A stretch of DNA of 6,547 bases from Acidobacteriota bacterium (lineage in GTDB: Bacteria > Acidobacteriota > Terriglobia > Terriglobales > Acidobacteriaceae), in the NCBI GenBank assembly GCA_021819255.1, contig JAKART010000133.1, forward strand, positions 1 through 6,547, read 5' to 3'. Made by a program: the position numbers and the translations under genes. The notes beneath the pieces were generated by a model. That model did not search any database and was not told the origin of the DNA. It saw only the letters and a program-made list of their open reading frames with translations. Below are positions 1 to 6,473 of this stretch, one piece after another (the stretch's first letter is position 1; each line of letters starts with the position of its first letter).

Positions 1-399
1 GAAGATGTGATTACCAACCTGATCAACACCACGCCCGACCTGGCGACGCTGGCGATCAGCGACCGCGAGTTTGTGCTCCAGAATGGAACGCCCGCAGATG
101 CGGAGAAGGTCTTTGATGCGGTAAAAGGCAAAGAGGTGCAACTGCCCGGAGTTACGGTAATCTCGGCTACGCCGGATGCAATTCAGGTCGCCGTCTCCGA
201 CGATGCGGTGCAGAGCAAGACGGCTGACTTTACGTTCAACATGAAGACACCGCTGAAGACGCTGCCCAGCGTGGGAGACACCATCACCATCAACGGAACC
301 TATGATTCCTATACACAGAAGCCGTTGATGATCACCATGTCGAACTCGTATATTCAGCTTCCCAAGCCGGTACACCATTACCGCCGGCGCACGAATTAG
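1..399 (+). CDS. Hypothetical protein, C-terminal part (5' end outside window)
   Basis: The reading frame is open from the first base of the window to a TAG stop at 397-399, giving 132 visible residues. A GTG at 7-9 could be read as a start, but the frame continues upstream and no Shine-Dalgarno can be judged, so this is most likely the 3' end of a longer gene. The visible part begins with a short helical-looking stretch containing DAEKVFDAVKGKEVQLPG. It then alternates hydrophobic and polar residues in several probable beta strands (VTVISATPDAIQVAVSDD, then VGDTITINGTYDSY) and ends in a basic tail (HHYRRRTN). This pattern resembles a small OB-fold-like domain found at the C-terminus of acidobacterial secreted or TPR-containing proteins. 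That is a recollection of style, not a firm family assignment. No catalytic motif is visible. The gene ends 28 bases before a strong terminator, so it is the last gene of its transcript. Confidence 0.7.
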   Translation, partial: EDVITNLINTTPDLATLAISDREFVLQNGTPADAEKVFDAVKGKEVQLPGVTVISATPDAIQVAVSDDAVQSKTADFTFNMKTPLKTLPSVGDTITINGTYDSYTQKPLMITMSNSYIQLPKPVHHYRRRTN

Positions 400-426
400 T
401 TTGGGGCTGAACAGGGAACAGACAAG

Positions 427-456
427 ACGGCCTCCTTCGGGAGGCCGTTCGGTTTT
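427..456 (+). terminator. Intrinsic terminator after the edge gene
   Basis: A perfect 9-bp stem (427-435 with 440-448, ACGGCCTCC/GGAGGCCGT) closes a TTCG loop, giving the very stable C(UUCG)G tetraloop. It is followed by TCGGTTTT (449-456), a short U-rich tail. It lies 28 bases past the stop of the upstream plus-strand gene, which is normal for Rho-independent termination. On the minus strand the same stem is followed by CTTGTCTGTT, so it might also stop read-through from the convergent PIG-L gene, though less convincingly. Confidence 0.85.
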
Positions 457-534
457 CTGCATGGAGTTCGGCTTCGGCGATCGGGCCGGACAAATGCTCA
501 GCGTCGATGCGTATCCCGAAGAGGGCTTGCAGCC

Positions 535-556
535 GCGTCTTCCCTGCGGAAGGCGC
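535..556. repeat. Inverted repeat in the convergent spacer
   Basis: GCGTCTTCC (535-543) can pair with GGAAGGCGC (548-556) across a CTGC loop. As plus-strand RNA this is 9 bp with one G-U pair; as minus-strand RNA the same position becomes a C-A mismatch. A further pair of arms, GAGGGC (521-526) and GCCCTC (555-560), overlaps its right arm. It lies about 45 bases past the PIG-L stop on the minus strand and could be a 3' stabilising or terminator structure for that gene, but there is no U tract. The rest of 457-598 holds nothing else I can support. Confidence 0.3.
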
Positions 557-598
557 CCTCGCAGGTTCAGGTTCCGAGATGCCTGTTCGGAAGGATCT

Positions 599-3547
599 TT
601 ACCGGCCGGGAGGCGTAATCAAGTTAACGTAGAGCCGGAAGGCTCCGGGAACTGCTTCGGGGAGCTGGCGGTAGAGAGCGTAGGCACAGTAGGTCCAGCG
701 TCCCCGGCCGATGGATGCCGTAATGAGTCCGCCAAGCTGGGGGGTCTGCGGGGCGATTCCGTCGCCGCCCGGGTCGTGGGTTTCCGTGAGCGCCGTATAG
801 CGTGGGTCCCAGGTTTCCAGAAACCCGTGGCCGCGCTCCTCTATCCAGTGGTCGAAGTCAGCAGAACTGATCGGGTTGGGCGTGTTGAGCAGAGGGTTGG
901 AAGACGCCATGAGTTGAACCGGATCGGTTTCCACCACCACCTTTTCGGCGTGGCCCAGCCAGAGCGGGTAGGGAGCGTCGGCGGAGCTGAAGTCAGAGGT
1001 CTGGTATTGGACCAGGACGTTGCCCCCCTTGCCAGCGAACTGCAGCAGAGCCTGCGTGGGAGCGCCATGCAGGTCAGGGTGGGCGGTGTAGGCGCGGACG
1101 CCCAGGATAACCGTGTCGAAGCCGGCCAGTTTAACCAGGTTGAGATCGCTGACGCGGATGAGAGTGGGCGCCAGGCCGATGGAGGCCAAGGCCTGGGGAA
1201 CCGAGTCGCCGGTGCCAGGCAGGTAGGCGATCCGTAGGCGCGCGGGGAGCTTGAGGTGGACCGGCACGATGCGGGTGGTGGCAGGGGTGTACAGATTGGT
1301 AGAAATCAGACCGGGGTAGCCAACGGGCCGGTACCCTTCACGGTAAGTTCCACCGTCAGGGGTCCGCGCGGTGAGGCGCATCAGAGCCGGCTGGTGGAAA
1401 GCAGCCGTGGGATGGAGGAAGAACTCTGTGGAATGCGTGTTGGCAGCGGATGGAGCCGGAACAGCCCTGGCCTGAATCGACCAGTTCTTTGGAGATTGCA
1501 GGTTGATATTGGCTGAGGTGGCGTAGGCGGTGTGCAGAGTTGCGGTGAGTTGCGCCGTAGATTGGCCTGTTGGAAGGACCATGGCCGACGGCGTGCCGGC
1601 GATGGACACCGGGGGCACGATCGAGACTGGCTGCGGACCATGGTGCACGATGCGGCCAAGGCTGATCTCGGCGCCCTCGTCATCCAGAAAAGCCCATGCG
1701 GTCAAGGGAGCAGGTGTCTGGGGCGCATTGCGCAGTTCCGGGTTGCGAAGTTTGTAGACCGCTTGTTCGATGCTGTCTCGGTAGAAGTAGGGTTGGGTGA
1801 TCTGCTCCAGATGACTGGCGGGGATCTGCCAGTTGTTCTTCACAAGCGTGCCGGCGGCCAGCGGCTGAGCGGGAAGGTTGACGAGGGTCTGGACCTGGTT
1901 GGGCTGGGCCCCGGCGATGATGATCCGGCGGAGGTTGATCGGCAGGCTGGAGGACTTGGAGAGTTCGGTCTCAATCTTCGGAGAGGAGCCTTGCACCAGA
2001 TTGCTGGAGGCGGCGACGGCATCCAGATGGAGGCCCAGGGCGAGAACCAGAGCGTCGTTGATCTGGACGCGCTTGATGCGTAGCTCGTGCAGGAGATCAG
2101 CCTTGTGCCGTTGGTCCATGGTGGCGGTGGACAGCAGTCGGAGCATGGCGTTGGTCGTCACCAGCGCGCTGGTCAACGGCGGAACGGTCTTTTCGGGGGC
2201 CTCGGGGTCAAACTCGGTCGCGGCTGTTTGAACCTCCCTGGCCAGATCGGCTAGCCGGCGTTTCAGGAGCGGCGGGGCATCCGGCGCCAGGGTCGCCATG
2301 CCCTGGAGGGAGGTGTCGATGCCGGTGAAGAAGTTGGCTTGCGTGAGGAGATCGCCGGGCACGCCGGCTACGTTCTGGACGTTGGAAGCTGAGTTCGGCG
2401 CCGCGGTGGACGGGATGCAGGGGGTGGTGGAGTTCTGACCGCGAACCCTGGCCGTCGGTGCGGCAGTGGTCTGGAGCGAGACGCGGACCTCCGCGGCTGC
2501 GCCACAAAGGACGGAGCCATAGAGATGGTATGGGGAGTCGAAGCGGCCGGGGCCGGGCAGACGCATGGTCCGGCTGATTTGTGTCCGCTGAAGCGCAAGT
2601 CCGATGCGGGCGAACCGAGCGTAGCTGATGGGCTGGTTCGCCGTTGGGCTGGAGGGTAAGCCGGCGCTGGCGTCGGTCAAAATGGGATCGGTGTCGCCCT
2701 CTGGAACCAGAACGTCTGCGCTGGGCTTGGAGGTGATGACCGCTCCGGTGACGTAGTTGCTGAAGCGAGCGGGGATGTATTGATTGGTGGCGTAGTCATA
2801 GACGCCCTGGCTGGTGAGCCTTGCCCAAGGGACGCGAGCATAAACCTTCAGCGCCTGCCAGGGAAGGATCCCTTGCCGGATCATGTCGGGAAAGACATTG
2901 GGGTCAGCGGCGGCCTTGAATGCCTCCTGAGCGATCTCGCCGGAGACCTGGTGCTGGCCGTGGCCGTCAGTGACGTTGCCAACGAAGACGGCGGCGATCA
3001 CCAGCGGACGATAGATGCGGATGGCGCGGACAACGTCATAGAGCACACGCTCGCGGTCCCATTTCTGGAAGGACTCCTGCATGGATTTGGAGAACCCGAA
3101 GTCAACTTCTTCGCCGAACATCTGGTCCACATCGAAGTAGCGATCGGCGCTGAGCAACTCCTGGGTGCGAATGAGGCCGAGAGCGTCTTCAAAGTCGCTG
3201 GTGACGAAGTTCTGGCCGCCTTCGCCGCGGTTGAGGGTGAGCGTGGCCACGCGCGCTCCCAGGCCGCGCGAGCAAAGGGTGAGCATGCCGCCGTCCTCGT
3301 CATCCGGATGGGCGGTGATCAGCAGCAGAGAGGCTCGGGTATTGAGCTTGCGCAGGAGTTGAGCAAGACCGTTGGCCCCCTGGTCGATGGGAAGCTCGTG
3401 ACCATTGGAGGCGGAGACTCGCTCTCCTCCCAGGTTCGCGGGGTCGGTAAAAGGAACGGATGATCTGGGCGAGGGCGATTGCTGAGCGAGGGTGATTCCG
3501 GAAACGGTGAGGCACAGCGCTAGAAGGAGAGGCGCAGAGAGCTTCAT
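599..3547 (-). CDS. Secreted PIG-L (LmbE-like) deacetylase fused to a GATase1/ThuA-like domain
   Basis: The product is 982 residues. The start chosen is the ATG at 3547-3545 because it opens a classical Sec signal peptide: MK, then a hydrophobic core LLLALCLTVSGI, with probable cleavage after TLA at residue 21. The frame is open much further upstream, but that part lies antisense to the permease and is low-complexity. Residues about 70-280 form the PIG-L domain. AHPDDE at 79-84 and DGHGQH at 194-199 supply the expected zinc ligands (H80, D83, H199) and catalytic base (D82), by analogy with MshB. NRGEGGQN at 106-113 is another family-typical stretch. Residues about 400-515 look helical, and about 520-765 look like a beta-sandwich. 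Residues about 769-982 resemble a class-I glutamine-amidotransferase/ThuA fold (FDTVILGVRAY, then GKGGNVLVQYQ) but show no nucleophile cysteine at the elbow, so this domain probably binds ligand or is structural. PIG-L enzymes hydrolyse N-acyl groups, often on amino sugars; the substrate here is unknown. The protein should act in the periplasm or outside the cell. No Shine-Dalgarno is evident. Confidence 0.9.
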   Translation of the reverse strand: MKLSAPLLLALCLTVSGITLAQQSPSPRSSVPFTDPANLGGERVSASNGHELPIDQGANGLAQLLRKLNTRASLLLITAHPDDEDGGMLTLCSRGLGARVATLTLNRGEGGQNFVTSDFEDALGLIRTQELLSADRYFDVDQMFGEEVDFGFSKSMQESFQKWDRERVLYDVVRAIRIYRPLVIAAVFVGNVTDGHGQHQVSGEIAQEAFKAAADPNVFPDMIRQGILPWQALKVYARVPWARLTSQGVYDYATNQYIPARFSNYVTGAVITSKPSADVLVPEGDTDPILTDASAGLPSSPTANQPISYARFARIGLALQRTQISRTMRLPGPGRFDSPYHLYGSVLCGAAAEVRVSLQTTAAPTARVRGQNSTTPCIPSTAAPNSASNVQNVAGVPGDLLTQANFFTGIDTSLQGMATLAPDAPPLLKRRLADLAREVQTAATEFDPEAPEKTVPPLTSALVTTNAMLRLLSTATMDQRHKADLLHELRIKRVQINDALVLALGLHLDAVAASSNLVQGSSPKIETELSKSSSLPINLRRIIIAGAQPNQVQTLVNLPAQPLAAGTLVKNNWQIPASHLEQITQPYFYRDSIEQAVYKLRNPELRNAPQTPAPLTAWAFLDDEGAEISLGRIVHHGPQPVSIVPPVSIAGTPSAMVLPTGQSTAQLTATLHTAYATSANINLQSPKNWSIQARAVPAPSAANTHSTEFFLHPTAAFHQPALMRLTARTPDGGTYREGYRPVGYPGLISTNLYTPATTRIVPVHLKLPARLRIAYLPGTGDSVPQALASIGLAPTLIRVSDLNLVKLAGFDTVILGVRAYTAHPDLHGAPTQALLQFAGKGGNVLVQYQTSDFSSADAPYPLWLGHAEKVVVETDPVQLMASSNPLLNTPNPISSADFDHWIEERGHGFLETWDPRYTALTETHDPGGDGIAPQTPQLGGLITASIGRGRWTYCAYALYRQLPEAVPGAFRLYVNLITPPGR

Positions 3548-3705
3548 GTTGACTAGAGTCTCACAGACGGGCTCTTTGGCGCGGGCGATGGGTTGGGACC
3601 AGGCGATCTTGAGGTGCGGCCCCAACGCGCTCTCGACCCGCCCTTCTGCCGGCGAGTCAAATAGTTTCTGAAGAGAAATTCCGCGGCTTTGCATAGACTG
3701 GCCAG
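3548..3705. promoter_or_regulatory. Divergent intergenic control region
   Basis: These 158 bases separate the divergent PIG-L and permease genes and must hold both promoters or 5' leaders. On the minus strand there is a TTGACT (3660-3655) resembling a -35 hexamer, but no good -10 box at the usual distance. On the plus strand TAGACT (3694-3699) is a weak -10-like match that ends only 6 bases before the permease ATG. Neither gene has a recognisable Shine-Dalgarno sequence. No clear operator palindrome was found. The promoter hexamers are guesses; only the divergent arrangement is firm. Confidence 0.4.
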
Positions 3706-5175
3706 ATGAGCCTTGACGGAGAGAATCTGGAGCGGTCGCTGTCTCTGCCCGGGGCTGTGACGCTGAACCTGCTGGACATGATTGGGGTGGGTCCCTTCCT
3801 GACCCTGCCGCTGCTGCTGGCGGCGATGGGCGGCCCGCAGGCGATGCTGGGGTGGGTGCTCGGTGCGCTGCTGGCTGTCTGCGACGGGCTGGTGTGGGCG
3901 GAGCTTGGCGCCGCGATGCCGGAGGCTGGAGGAACCTACCGCTACCTGACGGAGATGTTTCCGGGCAGGTGGGGACGGTGGCTGAGCTTTTTGTTCGTCT
4001 TTCAGATCTGCTTTTCCGCGCCGTTGAGCGTGGCCAGCGGGTGCATCGGTCTGGCGCAGTACGCGGGATTTCTCCATCCCGGCTGGGCGGCGCAGGGCGC
4101 GGTGCATCTCCTGCGCGTGGGGCCCTACCGTTTTGGAGTGACGGCGGGGCGATCCACGGCGCTGGCGATGGCAGCCCTGGGCGTGGTGGTATTGCTGCTT
4201 TACCGTGGGCTGGAACGGATGCGCCGGCTGGCGGCGGCGATGCTGGCTGTGGTGCTTGCAACCATCGCGTGGGCGATGCTGACCGGACTTTTTTATGGTC
4301 ACTGGTCACGCGTCGTTGCGCTTCCGGCAGGGGCATGGAGGCTTGACCATGGGTTCTTCGCGGGGCTGGGATCGGCCATGCTGATCGCCACCTACGACTA
4401 TTGGGGCTACTACAACGTGACATTTCTGGGTGGGGAGACCCGCGAGCCGGAGCGGACGATTCCCCGCGCCGTGCTGCTCTCGATTGGGCTGGTGGCGTTG
4501 TTGTATCTGGGGCTGAACGCCAGTGTGCTCTCTGTGCTGGGCGCGCCTGCGGTTCTGGCTGCGCAGGATCTGGAGGCGCGGCGAGCCTTGCTGAGCGAGA
4601 TGATGCGGGTTGCGTATTCGCCGCACTGGGGCGCTGCCATGGGGATGTGGCTGGGACGCCTGGCGGCGGTGCTGGTGATGGCGACGGCGTTTGCCAGCGT
4701 CTTCTCTTTGCTGCTGGGTTACTCGCGGATTCCTTATGCGGCGGCGCGGGATGGCAACTTTCCCAGGATCTTTGCACGGCTCCATCCGCAGGGAAAGTTT
4801 CCGTATGTTTCACTGCTGGTGCTCTCCGCGGCGGCGTGCGTGTTCTGCTTCTTCTCTCTGGCGGACGTGATTGCGGCGCTGGTGGTGTTGCGGATTGTCT
4901 TGCAGTTCGGGCTGCAGCAGGTGGGGGTCGTGCTGCTGCGCGCGCGGCGTCCGGGGATGCGCCGGCCCTTCCGGATGTGGCTGTATCCTTTGCCGCCGCT
5001 GCTGGCGCTGGCAGGTTTTGCCTACATCGTCATCTCCCGTCCCGGCTTCCATCGTGAGTTGGTGCTGGCTGGGGCCGTGACGCTGGCCGGGACGATTGTG
5101 TTTGCTTGCAGGTCCCCGGTCGCGAAGGCCGCATTCACCGGCTTTCAAGGAGCAAAAAAAAGATGTAACCGGTAG
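3706..5175 (+). CDS. APC-superfamily amino acid/amine permease
   Basis: The product is 489 residues, very hydrophobic, with about 12 predicted membrane helices, the normal size and topology for the amino acid-polyamine-organocation family. Helix 1 carries the unwound substrate-binding motif as IGVGPF (26-31), corresponding to the family's GSGIF-type motif. PEAGGTYRYL (72-81) matches the conserved P-x-(S/A)-GG-xY-x-Y loop at helix 3. DYWGYYN (231-237) lies in helix 6, followed by the family signature GGETREPERTIPRA (242-255). SRIPYAAARDGNFP (340-353) and HPQGKFPYVSL (360-370) match the conserved cytoplasmic loop before helix 9. The ATG at 3706 is the first possible start after an in-frame TAG at 3694 and gives a normal N-terminus. 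There is no visible Shine-Dalgarno. The substrate cannot be told from sequence; amino acids or amines are the family norm. It is divergent from the PIG-L gene, with msrP 158 bases downstream. A run of eight A (5154-5161) lies just before the stop. Confidence 0.93.
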   Translation: MSLDGENLERSLSLPGAVTLNLLDMIGVGPFLTLPLLLAAMGGPQAMLGWVLGALLAVCDGLVWAELGAAMPEAGGTYRYLTEMFPGRWGRWLSFLFVFQICFSAPLSVASGCIGLAQYAGFLHPGWAAQGAVHLLRVGPYRFGVTAGRSTALAMAALGVVVLLLYRGLERMRRLAAAMLAVVLATIAWAMLTGLFYGHWSRVVALPAGAWRLDHGFFAGLGSAMLIATYDYWGYYNVTFLGGETREPERTIPRAVLLSIGLVALLYLGLNASVLSVLGAPAVLAAQDLEARRALLSEMMRVAYSPHWGAAMGMWLGRLAAVLVMATAFASVFSLLLGYSRIPYAAARDGNFPRIFARLHPQGKFPYVSLLVLSAAACVFCFFSLADVIAALVVLRIVLQFGLQQVGVVLLRARRPGMRRPFRMWLYPLPPLLALAGFAYIVISRPGFHRELVLAGAVTLAGTIVFACRSPVAKAAFTGFQGAKKRCNR

Positions 5176-5233
5176 GGGCGCTTGGCCGTCCTATGAAAAC
5201 AGAGTCGACGCTTGGATTGCATTGCGTGCGCCG

Positions 5234-5272
5234 GCCAGGGGAGGGTGTCCTCTGGCTGCTTCGCAAGGCCAG
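5234..5272 (+). promoter_or_regulatory. Possible leader with alternative hairpins upstream of msrP
   Basis: Two stems share one strand. Hairpin A pairs 5234-5242 (GCCAGGGGA) with 5248-5256 (TCCTCTGGC), 9 bp including one G-U, around a GGGTG loop. Hairpin B pairs 5252-5256 (CTGGC) with 5268-5272 (GCCAG), with an inner TGC/GCA stem at 5257-5265. Because CTGGC at 5252-5256 is used in both, the two cannot form together. The element lies between the permease stop (5175) and the msrP start (5334). It could be an attenuator or metabolite leader, a terminator-like 3' structure of the permease mRNA, or chance pairing in high-GC DNA. No U tract follows either stem. The rest of 5176-5333 shows no clear promoter. 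Confidence 0.25.
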
Positions 5273-5322
5273 TCGAGCGCTGCCGAAATGTTCAGGAGTA
5301 GATGGAAGCCGAAACGGAGAAT

Positions 5323-5329
5323 GAGGTGA
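5323..5329 (+). promoter_or_regulatory. Ribosome binding site of msrP
   Basis: GAGGTGA is a 7-base match to the anti-Shine-Dalgarno and ends 4 bases before the ATG at 5334. It supports that ATG over the out-of-frame ATG at 5329-5331, which overlaps the site itself. Confidence 0.7.
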
Positions 5330-5333
5330 TGGG

Positions 5334-6293
5334 ATGCTACTGTTGACGCGCCGTGAGAAAGAACCTCCATCGTCGGAGATCACGCCCAAGGAGACCTATG
5401 AAGCCTTTGAGCTCAACCGCAGGCAGTTGATGAAGGGCCTGGGGGGTGCGGGAGTGGCGCTGGCGCTGACGCGGAAGGCGCGGGCGGAACTGAAGATCGA
5501 TGACCTTTTGGCGACGCAGTATACGGTGCCGGATCGAGCCACCACGCCCGAACAGATGGCGAAGAGCTACAACAACTTCTATGAGTTCGGCGAAGAGAAG
5601 AGCGATCCCGCCAAGAATGCCCATACGCTGGTGACTTATCCGTGGAATGTGCAGGTGGAAGGATTGGTGGCCAAGCCGCGCACGTTCCAGTTTGGGGAGC
5701 TGTTTCATCTGCAGCCCATGCAGCAAAGGGTGTACCGATTTCGCTGCGTGGAAGCATGGTCGATGGTGATTCCCTGGGACGGGTTCCCTCTTTCGGATCT
5801 GATCAAGGTGGTAGAGCCGCTGCCCAAGGCGAAGTTTGTGCAGTTTCTCTCACTGGAGAATCGCAAGGACGAGATCCTGCCCTTCGGGATTCCATGGCCT
5901 TATTCGGAGGGGTTGCGCATGGACGAGGCGATGAATCCGCTGACGCTGTTGACGTTTGGAAGTTACGGAGAGACGCTGGCGAATCAGCAAGGCGCTCCCG
6001 TGCGGGTGATCGTGCCCTGGAAGTATGGGTTCAAGTCTGCGAAGTCGATTGTGAAGATTAAGTTTGTAGAACATATGCCACCCACAACGTGGAATGAACT
6101 GGCTCCGGACGAGTATGGGTTTTATTCCAATGTCAATCCCCAAGTGGACCATCCGCGCTGGTCCCAGGCGCATGAGCGGCTGCTGAACGCGTACACCCTC
6201 TTCCCCAAGGTGGTGCCTACCCTGATGTTCAATGGATACGGCGATCAGGTGGCATCCATGTATGCCGGGATGAACCTGCGCAAGGACTTTTGA
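5334..6293 (+). CDS. msrP: Protein-methionine-sulfoxide reductase catalytic subunit MsrP (YedY)
   Basis: The product is 319 residues, close to the E. coli protein's 334, and resembles it along its whole length. It is the periplasmic molybdopterin enzyme that reduces free and protein-bound methionine sulfoxide, receiving electrons from the membrane haem protein MsrQ. The N-terminus has the family's pre-signal segment (SSEITPKETY, 13-22), then a Tat signal with twin arginines at 29-30 (RRQLMK), a hydrophobic core and probable cleavage after ARA at 51. YNNFYEF (79-85) is the conserved early motif. Cys138 in RCVEAWSM is the expected molybdenum ligand. Downstream, GLRMDEAMNPLTLLTFG (193-209), VPWKYGFKSAKSI (227-239), PPTTWN (249-254), DEYGFYSNVNP (259-269), VDHPRWSQA (271-279) and FNGYGDQVAS (299-308) all follow the family pattern. 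Nothing is truncated or missing. It is followed at 6474 by a probable msrQ. Its leader may be structured. Confidence 0.97.
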   Translation: MLLLTRREKEPPSSEITPKETYEAFELNRRQLMKGLGGAGVALALTRKARAELKIDDLLATQYTVPDRATTPEQMAKSYNNFYEFGEEKSDPAKNAHTLVTYPWNVQVEGLVAKPRTFQFGELFHLQPMQQRVYRFRCVEAWSMVIPWDGFPLSDLIKVVEPLPKAKFVQFLSLENRKDEILPFGIPWPYSEGLRMDEAMNPLTLLTFGSYGETLANQQGAPVRVIVPWKYGFKSAKSIVKIKFVEHMPPTTWNELAPDEYGFYSNVNPQVDHPRWSQAHERLLNAYTLFPKVVPTLMFNGYGDQVASMYAGMNLRKDF

Positions 6294-6473
6294 CCTCTGG
6301 GTGAGGTGGGGAACAGCGCCTTGGCGAGGAGCGGCATGCACGACGCTCATTTTTCGCAAGGCTGCTTCCGCCCGCGCGTGGAGCAGCGGGTGAACGGCAG
6401 CGGACCGGATGGAGCAGGCCAAGAGAGAAAAGTGCCGGCCGGCAGAGCCTGGCATGGGAGCGTCAGGAGAAGC
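6294..6473 (+). other. msrP-msrQ intergenic gap with one hairpin
   Basis: No coding frame here looks real. One stem can form: GCTGCTTC (6361-6368) with GGAGCAGC (6380-6387), 8 bp with one G-U pair and an 11-base loop. No U tract follows, so it is not a standard terminator. A TCATTTTTCG stretch at about 6349-6358 is the only T-rich part and lies before, not after, the stem. A GC palindrome (GCCGGCCGGC, 6434-6443) is also present. I see no convincing promoter. Confidence 0.3.
6465..6470 (+). promoter_or_regulatory. Ribosome binding site of msrQ
   Basis: AGGAGA, containing the AGGAG core, ends 3 bases before the ATG at 6474. The spacing is slightly short but good, and it is the main reason to accept that start for a gene of which only 24 codons are visible. 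Confidence 0.65.

Noticed and set aside
401..1237. Plus-strand open frame of 278 codons.
   Set aside because: It spans the terminator hairpin and spacer and then runs antisense to the conserved 3' part of the PIG-L gene; its composition is not protein-like.
1532..2083. Plus-strand open frame of 183 codons.
   Set aside because: It lies wholly antisense to the PIG-L coding sequence, with no recognisable motifs or ribosome binding site.
2780..3463. Plus-strand open frame of 227 codons with a fairly natural-looking composition.
   Set aside because: It is the exact antisense of the catalytic PIG-L domain, including the AHPDDE motif; the minus frame is the conserved one.
3548..4813. The minus-strand frame of the PIG-L gene stays open 1266 bases further upstream, suggesting a 1404-residue protein.
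   Set aside because: The extension lies antisense to the well-supported permease and is low-complexity, rich in P, S, A and R. A proper signal peptide begins at the internal ATG at 3547. The open frame is a product of high GC codon bias on the other strand.
5176..5333. Possible molybdenum-cofactor riboswitch before msrP.
   Set aside because: I could not match the sequence to the remembered Moco aptamer core; only generic alternative hairpins are supported, so no riboswitch class is claimed.
5334..5420. The 28 residues before the MsrP twin arginines looked like a misplaced start.
   Set aside because: MsrP proteins normally carry such a pre-signal segment; SSEITPKETY corresponds to ESDVTAESVF in the E. 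coli protein, and the ribosome binding site at 5323-5329 fits this ATG.
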